From positions 1-52,866 of the forward strand of contig CACZZF010000013.1 in assembly GCA_902785575.1 (NCBI GenBank): DNA of 52,866 nucleotides. The letters run 5' to 3'. Position 1 is the first letter of the stretch; every line of letters starts with the position of its first letter. Both the position numbers and the translations under genes were made by a program. Below the pieces are notes generated by a model, which did not search any database, was not told where the DNA came from, and saw only the letters and a list, made by a program, of their open reading frames with translations. Of this stretch, positions 34,419 through 42,023 are shown one piece after another. Source of the DNA: an uncultured Bacteroidia bacterium (GTDB lineage: Bacteria; Bacteroidota; Bacteroidia; Bacteroidales; UBA932).

Positions 34419-35831
34419 ATGCTCAAGCAAGGACTCGAACTCAAGCAGACACAGAAGCTATCCCCGCTCCAGATCCAGACGATCAAACTGATCGAGCTGC
34501 CGATTCAGGAGCTTGAGCAGCGTGTCAAGGCGGAGCTCGAGGAGAATCCTGTGTTGGATGATTCCCCGGCTCCCGAAAAGGAAGACCGGGATGACGAGCC
34601 CAGGGATGTGTCTATTGATGAGATGGACGCCGATGATCCCATCCCGTCTTATAAGCTGAGAGTCAACAATTACGGCAAGGACGAGCGTCCCCAGTACAAC
34701 ACCTTCTCGGTCAAGGAAAGCTTCACCCAGAGCCTTATGGATCAGCTGGGTTACCGTAACCTGTCCAAGCATGATTATGATGTCGCGGCTTTCATAATCG
34801 GCAGCCTGGATGAGGCGGGTTATCTCCGAAGGAGTGTGGACAATGTTGTGGATGACCTCGCTTTCAGGGCTAACATTGAATCTACTCCTGAGGAGGTTGA
34901 GCGTCTTCTTATGCTCATCCAGCAGTTTGAGCCGGCTGGAGTCGGAGCCAGGGATTTAAGGGAATGTCTCCTCCTCCAACTCAGGGCCCAGAACCAGACC
35001 CAGGAAGTCCAGATGGCCGAGACGGTCTTGAGGGATTATTTCCAGGAGTTCTCCAACAAGCATTTCCAGAAGATTATCTCGAAACTCGGTCTATCCGAGG
35101 ATGATATGAAGGCCATCATCTCCAGGATTATCAAATTGAATCCTTCTCCCGGAGGGCAGATAGACGATTCATATAACGACCAGGCCCAGCAGATTGTTCC
35201 GGACTTTGTGCTGGACATCGTTGACGGGGAGATGAGGCTTTCGATGCCTCGGTTCTCTATCCCGGAGATCCGGGTCAACAAGAAATACGCCGACCTTCTG
35301 GCTGAGGCGCAGGGCTCCACCGACCGCCAGCAGAAAGAGGCAGCGACTTTCGTGAAACAGAAACTGGACTCCGCCAAGTGGTTTGTGGAGGCTCTCAAGC
35401 AGCGCCAAAATACCCTGCGGAGCACAATGGAGGCCATTCTTGAATACCAGCACGATTATTTCCTGGATGGTGACGAGACCCATCTTAAACCGATGGTCCT
35501 GAAGGATATCGCCGAGAAGACCGGTTTCGATATTTCGACTATCTCCAGAGTCGTCAACAGCAAGTACATCGAGACCCATTTCGGAATATTCCCTCTCAAG
35601 GAGTTCTTCTCGGAAGGTCTTGAGAATCAAGATGGTGAGGAAGTCTCGACACGAGAAATAAAGAAGGCTCTTAAGGACTGCGTTGAGAACGAAGACAAGC
35701 GCAAGCCTCTAACTGACGACCAACTGGTCGCCGAGATGGGAAAGAAGGGCTACAAAGTCGCCCGACGCACAATAGCGAAATACCGCGACCAACTGGATAT
35801 CCCGAAGGCGCGGCTCAGAAAGGAATTATAG
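34419..35831 (+). CDS. rpoN: RNA polymerase sigma-54 factor
   Basis: Sigma-54 directs RNA polymerase to -24/-12 promoters, which need an AAA+ activator. The 470-residue protein has region I at the N-terminus (GLELKQTQKLSPLQIQTIKL and LPIQELEQRV), then an acidic linker. The core-binding domain and HTH region include FDISTISRVVNSKYIETHFG. The RpoN box ARRTIAKYR lies near the end. No AAA+ activator gene is in the window. It is the third gene of the lipoprotein-SPOR operon and is convergent with upp, with only 2 bases between stop codons. Confidence 0.96.
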   Translation: MLKQGLELKQTQKLSPLQIQTIKLIELPIQELEQRVKAELEENPVLDDSPAPEKEDRDDEPRDVSIDEMDADDPIPSYKLRVNNYGKDERPQYNTFSVKESFTQSLMDQLGYRNLSKHDYDVAAFIIGSLDEAGYLRRSVDNVVDDLAFRANIESTPEEVERLLMLIQQFEPAGVGARDLRECLLLQLRAQNQTQEVQMAETVLRDYFQEFSNKHFQKIISKLGLSEDDMKAIISRIIKLNPSPGGQIDDSYNDQAQQIVPDFVLDIVDGEMRLSMPRFSIPEIRVNKKYADLLAEAQGSTDRQQKEAATFVKQKLDSAKWFVEALKQRQNTLRSTMEAILEYQHDYFLDGDETHLKPMVLKDIAEKTGFDISTISRVVNSKYIETHFGIFPLKEFFSEGLENQDGEEVSTREIKKALKDCVENEDKRKPLTDDQLVAEMGKKGYKVARRTIAKYRDQLDIPKARLRKEL

Positions 35832-35833
35832 GA

Positions 35834-36490
35834 TTAACCGACCTTTGCTCCGAAGGCCAAATCTCCGGCGTCTCCGAGGCCGGGGATAATATAAGACTGG
35901 CTTGTCAGTTCCTCATCGATGGCGGCTGTCCAAAGGCAGGTGTTGTCCGGGAACCTCTTCTGGAGATACTCGATCGCATAGATGCTTGAAATCGGGCTGA
36001 CGAAGTGGGTGAAAGCAGGCTCGCCACCCTCGTCAACGAGCTTATTGTAAGCTATTTCCATAGATGCGCCCGTGGCGATCATAGTGTCGGCCACAACAAG
36101 GGTCTTACCGGTCAAATTCGGGCATGTGCAGTACTCGATGGCGATGTGGAACTCGTCGATCTTGTCATATTTGCGATATGCGGCGATGAAAGCGCTCTCC
36201 GCACCGTCGAAGATGTCCATCATACCCTTATGAATGGGAAGACCCGCCCTGAGAATAGTGGCGGCCACGATCTTGGTGTCAAAAGTCTCAATGGTGGCTG
36301 TGGCAAGGGGAGTCATCACCTCCTTCGGGGAATACTCAAGAGTCTTGCTCAACTCATAAGCGAAAATCTGTCCGAGCCTCTCAAGATTGAAACGGAAGCG
36401 GAGGCTGTCTTTCTGGATCTTCCTGTCGCGGACTTGCGCGATGATGTTGTTCAGGGCAGAATTGGTCTCCCCGAGGTTGATGACTTTCAT
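35834..36490 (-). CDS. upp: Uracil phosphoribosyltransferase
   Basis: The enzyme salvages uracil to UMP using PRPP. The 218-residue protein contains the PRPP-binding motif VVADTMIATGAS, which corresponds to the usual DPMLATGGS with unusual substitutions. It has the uracil-binding C-terminal PGLGDAGDLAFG. Length and the N-terminal RDRKIQKDSLRFRFNLERLG fit the family. Pyrimidine salvage is the expected role. A strong promoter lies directly upstream within the end of the radC-like gene. Confidence 0.9.
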   Translation of the reverse strand: MKVINLGETNSALNNIIAQVRDRKIQKDSLRFRFNLERLGQIFAYELSKTLEYSPKEVMTPLATATIETFDTKIVAATILRAGLPIHKGMMDIFDGAESAFIAAYRKYDKIDEFHIAIEYCTCPNLTGKTLVVADTMIATGASMEIAYNKLVDEGGEPAFTHFVSPISSIYAIEYLQKRFPDNTCLWTAAIDEELTSQSYIIPGLGDAGDLAFGAKVG

Positions 36491-36519
36491 GGTATTCAGT
36501 GGATGGTTGTTACTGAATC

Positions 36520-36551
36520 CAAAAGTAAAGATTTATTTCTGATCAAGCAAA
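36520..36551 (-). promoter_or_regulatory. Promoter of upp, inside the 3' end of the radC-like gene
   Basis: TTTG (36551-36548 on the minus strand), a 20-base spacer and TACTTTTG (36527-36520) match the Bacteroidota consensus at both boxes. Transcription would start near 36513, about 23 bases before the upp ATG. Confidence 0.65.
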
Positions 36552-37240
36552 TTTTTCGAGACATATACCTTGTCGTCGGCGAAACTGTAGTACCTGTCGT
36601 CACAGATTATCACATGGTCAGTCATGGATATGTCGAAAGTCGAGGCTGCCTTTTTCATCGCGGCTGTCTGAGCGAGATCCTCCATTCCCGGCATGGGATT
36701 ACCGGAAGGATGGTTGTGGACCATGATTATCCCGCACGCCCGCTTGTCAAGGGCTTTCTTTACCACCAGCCGAGGATCCACCACAGTGGCCGACAGTCCT
36801 CCCATGCTGAGCATCTCCTTATGAATCACGTAGTTCGCTCGAGTGAGATAGATTATCCATAATTCCTCATGATCTAAGCCTTTCAGCCTGGGAAGCATCA
36901 TCTTGTACACCATCGCCGGATCACACAGCGGCACTTTCTCCAGTCCGGGATCCTCAAGGCAGCACCGCCTTCCCAATTCAAAAGCGGCGGCGATGGACGC
37001 GTATCGGCCTTTCCCGATCCCGTCCATCGCCATCACTTTGGTCTTGTCCATGTCAGCTATCCGGGAGAGATTCCCGTCTGCTGAGGAAAGCAGCCTGTTA
37101 GCCACTTCCAGGACATTCTCTTTTCTCGTTCCGGAGCCAATGAGAATGGCCAGTAATTCGGCGTTGCTCATCGCTCCCGCCCCTTTGGAGAGCATTTTCT
37201 CGCGCGGACGCTCGTCCACGCATAAATCTTTGATTCTCAT
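36533..37240 (-). CDS. radC: RadC-family JAB1/MPN metalloprotease-fold protein
   Basis: The 235-residue protein has an N-terminal helix-hairpin-helix region (about 15-90, LSNAELLAILIGSG- and MDGIGKGRYASI-like segments). A C-terminal JAMM domain contains Glu126, the metal-binding HNHPSG (175-180) and Asp188. Despite the name, a DNA repair function for this family is not proven. The protein probably has isopeptidase-like or nucleic acid-related activity. It follows the split transketolase genes by 34 bases on the same strand. Confidence 0.92.
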   Translation of the reverse strand: MRIKDLCVDERPREKMLSKGAGAMSNAELLAILIGSGTRKENVLEVANRLLSSADGNLSRIADMDKTKVMAMDGIGKGRYASIAAAFELGRRCCLEDPGLEKVPLCDPAMVYKMMLPRLKGLDHEELWIIYLTRANYVIHKEMLSMGGLSATVVDPRLVVKKALDKRACGIIMVHNHPSGNPMPGMEDLAQTAAMKKAASTFDISMTDHVIICDDRYYSFADDKVYVSKNLLDQK

Positions 37241-37274
37241 AGTTTTGTTTAGTATTAATAGTTAAAAAGGATGG

Positions 37275-38225
37275 TTATTTCCTTTCTATCACCAAGCGGG
37301 CCGCTTCAGCGATGCCGTTGGCGTCGATTCCATAGGCGGCCAGCAACTCGGAAGGAGTGCCACTCTGCCCGAAGGTATCCTTTCCATTGACAAACTGGAT
37401 GGGCTTGGGTGATGTGGTCGCAAGCACTCCGGCGATAAGCTCGCCGAGACCTCCGGCCATGTTATGTTCCTCTGCCACAACAACGGCTCCGGTCTTGATG
37501 GCGGAAGCAAGGATTGTGGACTTGTCGAGAGGCTTGATTGTCGCGACATCGATCACATCAGCGCAAATGCCTTCAGCCTCAAGTGTTTCCGCGGCTTTCA
37601 GAGCTTCCCAAACCATGTGGCCGGTGGCGATGATAGTCACGTCCTTACCCTCGTTAAGAACATAAGCCTTGCCGATTTCGAAGGGCTCATCGGGCATGAA
37701 GTCAGCCACTTTGGGCCTGCCGAAACGGAGATAGACGGGACCGTCATACTTGGCAGCCGCGATTGTGGCGTTTTTGGTCTGGGTCCAGTCACAAGGGTTG
37801 ATCACGACCATGTCGGGAAGAGCGCGCATCAAGGCGATGTCCTCCATCGTCTGGTGGGTGGCTCCGTCCTCTCCGAGGGTGATTCCCGCATGTGATGAGG
37901 CGATCTTTACATTGGTCTTTCCGTAGCAAACCTCCATCCTGATCTGATCGTAGACTCGTCCGGTGACGAACTCGGCGAAAGATCCGGCGAAAGGAACGAG
38001 GCCGGTCAAGGCCATTCCGGAAGCGGTTCCGATCATATTCGCCTCAGCGATTCCGCACTCGAAATACCTGTCGGGGAACTCGGCGGCGAAAGCGTCCATC
38101 TTGAGCGATCCCTTGAGGTCCGCGGTCAGAGCGACCACCTTGGGATTGGCTTTACCAGCCTGCAGAAGGCCTTCACCAAAGCCGCTGCGGGTGTCTTTCT
38201 TTCCTCTGTCTGTATATTTTTTCAT
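37275..38225 (-). CDS. Transketolase, C-terminal subunit
   Basis: This is the pyrimidine-binding and C-terminal half of a two-subunit transketolase (316 residues). It works with the preceding gene to move two-carbon units between sugar phosphates using thiamine diphosphate. Conserved stretches are FAGSFAEFVTGRVYDQIRMEVCY, SHAGITLGEDGATHQTMEDIALM, RALPDMVVINPCDW and VVVAEEHNMAGGLGE. The frame is open to 38342, but the first 39 residues overlap the N-terminal subunit gene. ATG 38225 (MKKYTDRGKKDTRSGFGEGL) gives the expected start, 13 bases after the N subunit stop. Confidence 0.94.
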   Translation of the reverse strand: MKKYTDRGKKDTRSGFGEGLLQAGKANPKVVALTADLKGSLKMDAFAAEFPDRYFECGIAEANMIGTASGMALTGLVPFAGSFAEFVTGRVYDQIRMEVCYGKTNVKIASSHAGITLGEDGATHQTMEDIALMRALPDMVVINPCDWTQTKNATIAAAKYDGPVYLRFGRPKVADFMPDEPFEIGKAYVLNEGKDVTIIATGHMVWEALKAAETLEAEGICADVIDVATIKPLDKSTILASAIKTGAVVVAEEHNMAGGLGELIAGVLATTSPKPIQFVNGKDTFGQSGTPSELLAAYGIDANGIAEAARLVIERK

Positions 38226-38238
38226 GATGATCTCTATT

Positions 38239-39084
38239 TTAGAAGTCTCCCAATGTCTCCTCAAGCTGGCTGAGAGCGACTCCGCACTGTTCGTCGTTCG
38301 GGACGCTTCCATGCCACTTGTGTGTGCCGGCCATGAAATCAACGCCGTGACCCATCTCGGTTTTGAAAAGAATCATCACGGGCTTGCCTTTTCCACCCAG
38401 TTCCTTGGCTTTGGCGAAAGCTTCGAGGATCTTGTCCATGTCGTGGCCGTCAGCGGAGATGGTCTCCCATCCGAAAGCCTTCCACTTGGCCTCCAGGTCT
38501 CCCAGACCGGCCACATCTTCAGTGGTGCCGTCAATCTGCTGGCCGTTGAGGTCTGTCATCGCCACGAGGTTGTCCACTTTATGGTGGGCGGCGAACATAG
38601 CCGCCTCCCAGATCTGTCCTTCCTCACTTTCTCCGTCTCCGCAGAGGACATAAACTGAATGGTTGTCCTTCGCCAGTTTCTTGCCGAGAGCCATGCCAAC
38701 GGCCACAGAGAGGCCCTGGCCAAGGGATCCGGCTGCCTGGAACACTCCCGGAAGGCCCTTCCTGATTGAAGGGTGGCCCTGAAGCCTGGTTCCGAACTTG
38801 CGGAAGCTCGCCAGCTCTGAAGTCGGGAAATATCCGGCCCTTGAGAGGATGGAGTAATACATGGGGGTCAGGTGTCCGGCTGAGAGGATGAATGTGTCCT
38901 GGCCGTTACCTTCGCGGGTCCAAGTGGCGGGGTCCTGGTCCATGACTCCGAAGTAGAGGGCAGTCATGAAATCAGTGCTACTCATCGATCCGCCCGGATG
39001 CCCGGATTTTGCCAGGGATACCATCCGGATGATGTCTCTTCTGACTTGAGAGGCAATCTTTTTCAGATCTTCTGTTGATCGCAT
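38239..39084 (-). CDS. Transketolase, N-terminal (thiamine diphosphate-binding) subunit
   Basis: The 281-residue protein binds the diphosphate of the cofactor through GDGESEEGQIWEAAMFAAHH followed by DLNGQQIDG. SGHPGGSMSSTDFMTALYF (about 26-44) contributes the usual N-terminal substrate residues. A longer frame from 39138 would begin within the predicted promoter, so ATG 39084 is preferred. Split transketolase is frequent in Bacteroidota and archaea. It feeds the non-oxidative pentose phosphate pathway and is divergent from the E2 gene. Confidence 0.94.
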   Translation of the reverse strand: MRSTEDLKKIASQVRRDIIRMVSLAKSGHPGGSMSSTDFMTALYFGVMDQDPATWTREGNGQDTFILSAGHLTPMYYSILSRAGYFPTSELASFRKFGTRLQGHPSIRKGLPGVFQAAGSLGQGLSVAVGMALGKKLAKDNHSVYVLCGDGESEEGQIWEAAMFAAHHKVDNLVAMTDLNGQQIDGTTEDVAGLGDLEAKWKAFGWETISADGHDMDKILEAFAKAKELGGKGKPVMILFKTEMGHGVDFMAGTHKWHGSVPNDEQCGVALSQLEETLGDF

Positions 39085-39104
39085 TTTGCTGTTTGATAAT
39101 TTTG
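39075..39104 (+). promoter_or_regulatory. Candidate promoter of the E2-E3-E1-dehydrogenase operon
   Basis: TTG (39075-39077), a 19-base spacer and TAATTTTG (39097-39104) match the Bacteroidota consensus. It overlaps the start of the divergent transketolase gene and would give a leader of about 105 bases before the E2 ATG. Confidence 0.4.
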
Positions 39105-39135
39105 GTTTGAATAATGCTTTTTTGAGTAAAGCATA

Positions 39136-39143
39136 CAAATATA
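39136..39143 (-). promoter_or_regulatory. Candidate -7 box of the split transketolase operon
   Basis: TATATTTG on the minus strand is an exact TAnnTTTG match, about 50 bases before ATG 39084. No clear -33 box is present. Confidence 0.5.
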
Positions 39144-39217
39144 ATCCTTTTTTATGTCAACAGGAAATTTTAAATTCGCGTAGTCTTTTTATGGGCTGGT
39201 TATTAAATTCATAATTG

Positions 39218-40609
39218 ATGGCACAAGTAGTGATTATGCCCAAGCAAGGGCAGTCTGTTGAAAGTTGCATTGTTACGGAATTCAAGAAGAAGGTCGGAGA
39301 CAAAGTCGCCGTTGGAGACATCCTGTTCAGCTATGAGACCGACAAGGCCTCTTTTGAGGAGGAGTCCAAGTTCGAAGGCACTGTTTTGGCCTGTTTCTTC
39401 AATGATAATGACGAGATTCCTTGTCTGGAGAATGTGATGGTTATCGGTGAGCCGGGCGAGTCCTTCGAGGAGTTCGCTCCCGGCGGCGCCTCCGATCATG
39501 CTGGAGCACCGGCTGGTGAGGATGCTCCCACCAGCACCGTCTCGCTCCGCTCGACCCCACCGCTCGCGTCGCAAAGCGACGCTCCGGTCCCCCCTCTTAA
39601 CGTGCCGAGGGTGGCAGTGGTGCCCGGTGGGACATCCTCACCGGCCGGTATTTCACCAAGAGCAAAGCACCTGGCGGAAGCGAAGGGTGTTGATCCGAGT
39701 CAGGTGGCGGGAAGCGGCCCTGGTGGCAGGGTCATCGAGAGGGACATTCTCGCCGCTGCTGCCTCACCCAGAAGCGGTCTCGCCAAGGCCATGATCGCAC
39801 AGGGCGGCCTTCAGGCTCCCCAGAACGGCTCCGGAATCGGCGGAATGGTCAGAGGAAGTGACCTCAAGACATGGGAACCTTCCCATACCGACATCTCAGG
39901 TGAAGGGACCGAGTTCACTGTTGAGAAGATGTCCAACATGCGTAAGCTCATCGCCAAGAGCATGTACAATTCTCTCCAGAACTCCGCCCAGCTAACCCAC
40001 ATGCTCGGAGCTGACGCCAGGAAGATCCAGGCTCTTCGCAAAAAAGCCAAGAAGGCTCTTGAGGAGGGCAAGATCGACGCCAATGTCACTATCAATGACT
40101 TCGTTTGCTTCGCGGTTATCAAGGCTCTCCAGAAGTTCCCCAAGGTCAATTCCCATTGCCTTGGCGACTCCATGAGGATATTCAACACAGTCAACTTGGG
40201 TTGCGCTGTCGACACCGAGCGCGGGCTCATGGTTCCTTGCGTAAAGAACGCGGAGAAGCTCTCGATTACTGAATTGAGCAAGGCACTCAAGCAGGTGGCG
40301 GATGACTGCCGCAAGGGCAGCATCAATCCTGACCTGCTCTCTTCAGAGGCGGCCTCGTTCACAGTCTCCAACCTTGGAGGTTTCGGAGTCGAATGGTTCA
40401 CCCCTGTCATCAATCTTCCTCAGAGCGGAATACTCGGAGTCGGTACCATCGTCCCCCGTCCGAAGGATCTCGGCGGCGGTGTCTATGCCTTCGTCCCTTA
40501 CCTTGGCCTGTCTCTGACATATGACCACAGAGCCTTGGACGGAGGAGAAGCCACGAAGTTCCTCAAGCAGGTGGCGACTGAAATCGAGAATCTTGACATC
40601 GAATTCTAA
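39218..40609 (+). CDS. Dihydrolipoamide acyltransferase (E2) of a 2-oxoacid dehydrogenase complex
   Basis: E2 forms the core of the complex and moves the acyl group from its lipoyl arm to CoA. The 463-residue protein has one lipoyl domain (about 1-80) with ETDKASFE (lipoyl Lys43), then a Pro/Ser linker. The E1/E3-binding domain is at about 145-182 (SPRAKHLAEAKGVDPSQVAG). The catalytic domain ends with DHRALDGG (His437, Asp441). A TTG just upstream at 39215 is a weaker start than ATG 39218. The linker contains a short GC-rich inverted repeat. It is the first gene of an operon with E3 and E1. Pyruvate is the most likely substrate, but branched-chain acids or acetoin cannot be excluded. Confidence 0.92.
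   Translation: MAQVVIMPKQGQSVESCIVTEFKKKVGDKVAVGDILFSYETDKASFEEESKFEGTVLACFFNDNDEIPCLENVMVIGEPGESFEEFAPGGASDHAGAPAGEDAPTSTVSLRSTPPLASQSDAPVPPLNVPRVAVVPGGTSSPAGISPRAKHLAEAKGVDPSQVAGSGPGGRVIERDILAAAASPRSGLAKAMIAQGGLQAPQNGSGIGGMVRGSDLKTWEPSHTDISGEGTEFTVEKMSNMRKLIAKSMYNSLQNSAQLTHMLGADARKIQALRKKAKKALEEGKIDANVTINDFVCFAVIKALQKFPKVNSHCLGDSMRIFNTVNLGCAVDTERGLMVPCVKNAEKLSITELSKALKQVADDCRKGSINPDLLSSEAASFTVSNLGGFGVEWFTPVINLPQSGILGVGTIVPRPKDLGGGVYAFVPYLGLSLTYDHRALDGGEATKFLKQVATEIENLDIEF
39566..39582 (+). repeat. Inverted repeat in the E2 linker
   Basis: GCGTCGC, a 3-base loop and GCGACGC form a perfect 7-bp inverted repeat inside a repeat-like stretch (about 39536-39600) that encodes SLRSTPPLASQSDAPVPPL. 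The stretch resembles intragenic mobile palindromes more than a normal Ala/Pro linker, but only one copy is present here. Confidence 0.4.
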
Positions 40610-40631
40610 TCCGGATATCAATTAACTCAAT

Positions 40632-42011
40632 ATGTACGATTTAGCGATTATCGGCGGCGGTCCCGGTGGTTATGTGGCCGCAGAAAGGGCAGGGGCCGCG
40701 GGCCTCAAGGTTGTCCTCTTCGAGAAGAAGTCTCTCGGTGGAGTTTGCCTCAATGAAGGTTGCATCCCGACCAAGACCCTCCTTTACAGCGCGAAGGTTT
40801 ACAATTATGCCAAGACAGGAGACCATTACGGTGTCTATGTCAGCGATCCGACTTTCAAGTATGATGAGATCGTGGCCAGAAAGAACAAGGTGGTCAAGAA
40901 ACTCGTCGGTGGAGTCAAAGCCGCTATGAAGGGTAACAAGGTCGAGGTTGTGGCTGAGAACGCCACGATCCAAGGCCGTGACAATGAGGGAATCAAGGTC
41001 GAGGCCGGCGGTAATGAATATGTCGCCAAGAACCTTCTGATCTGCACAGGATCAGAGGCGTCTGTTCCTCCGTTCCCCGGACTTAAGGAAGCGGGAGAGA
41101 GGATCGTCACCAACCGTGAGATTCTCGCCATGACCGAGATGCCGGAGAGCCTGGTGGTCATCGGTGGTGGAGTCATCGGTATGGAGTTCGCCGCTTTCTT
41201 TAGCACTCTCGGCACCAAAGTAACTGTGGTTGAGATGCTTCCGAAAATTCTTGGACCTCTTGACGACGAGATCAGCGAGATGCTCCAGAAGACGTATGAG
41301 AAGAGGGGAGTTGAGTTTTGCCTGCGCTGCAAGGTAACTGGAATCGAGGGTGATACTGTCGTCTATGAAGACCCTGAAGGCAAGGTCTGCAGGGTCAGTG
41401 GAGATAAGATCCTCGTGAGTGTGGGCCGCAGGGCCAACCTCCAGGGTTTCGGACTCGAGAATATCGGTGTCGAGCTCGCTCTCAATCCTGCCGGAAGGCC
41501 TTACGGAATCAAGGTGGATGAGAAGATGAGGACAAATGTCCCCGGAGTGTATGCCGCTGGAGACGTGACCGGATTCTCGATGCTTGCCCACACCGCTTCA
41601 AGGGAAGGTGAGGTCGCTGTCAACAATATCCTCGGAAAAGAGGACAGGATGCGCTACAACGCTATTCCCGGGGTTGTCTATACGAATCCTGAAGTCGCCG
41701 GGGCGGGTCTCACTGAGGCCGAGGCCAAGGCGAAAGGCATCGACTACAAGGTCGTCAAGCTTCCGATGGCTTATTCCGGCCGTTTCGTGGCTGAGAACGA
41801 GAGGGGAGATGGAATATGCAAGATCATTGTAGGGTCCAGGTTCCATGAGGTCCTTGGAGTCCACATGCTTGGAAATCCCTGCTCGGAGATAATCCACAGC
41901 GCATGCCTCGCAATCGAGGCCGAGATGACCCTGGAGCAGCTCCAGGAGATAGTTTTCCCTCACCCCACCGTGTCGGAAATATTGAAAGAAACCGCATTCA
42001 CAATCAAATAA
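40632..42011 (+). CDS. lpdA: Dihydrolipoyl dehydrogenase (E3)
   Basis: E3 reoxidises the dihydrolipoyl arm of E2 with FAD and NAD. The 459-residue flavoprotein has the FAD motif IIGGGPGGYVAAERA (6-20). The redox disulfide is GGVCLNEGC (Cys39, Cys44), and the NAD motif is VIGGGVIGMEFAAFF. The C-terminal active-site pair is His444 and Glu449 in HPTVSE. It lies 22 bases after E2 and 12 bases before E1. Confidence 0.96.
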   Translation: MYDLAIIGGGPGGYVAAERAGAAGLKVVLFEKKSLGGVCLNEGCIPTKTLLYSAKVYNYAKTGDHYGVYVSDPTFKYDEIVARKNKVVKKLVGGVKAAMKGNKVEVVAENATIQGRDNEGIKVEAGGNEYVAKNLLICTGSEASVPPFPGLKEAGERIVTNREILAMTEMPESLVVIGGGVIGMEFAAFFSTLGTKVTVVEMLPKILGPLDDEISEMLQKTYEKRGVEFCLRCKVTGIEGDTVVYEDPEGKVCRVSGDKILVSVGRRANLQGFGLENIGVELALNPAGRPYGIKVDEKMRTNVPGVYAAGDVTGFSMLAHTASREGEVAVNNILGKEDRMRYNAIPGVVYTNPEVAGAGLTEAEAKAKGIDYKVVKLPMAYSGRFVAENERGDGICKIIVGSRFHEVLGVHMLGNPCSEIIHSACLAIEAEMTLEQLQEIVFPHPTVSEILKETAFTIK

Positions 42012-42023
42012 AACAGAACAACC

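Noticed and set aside
38226..38342. 39-residue N-terminal extension of the transketolase C subunit
   Set aside because: It overlaps the N subunit gene. ATG 38225 gives the family-like start.
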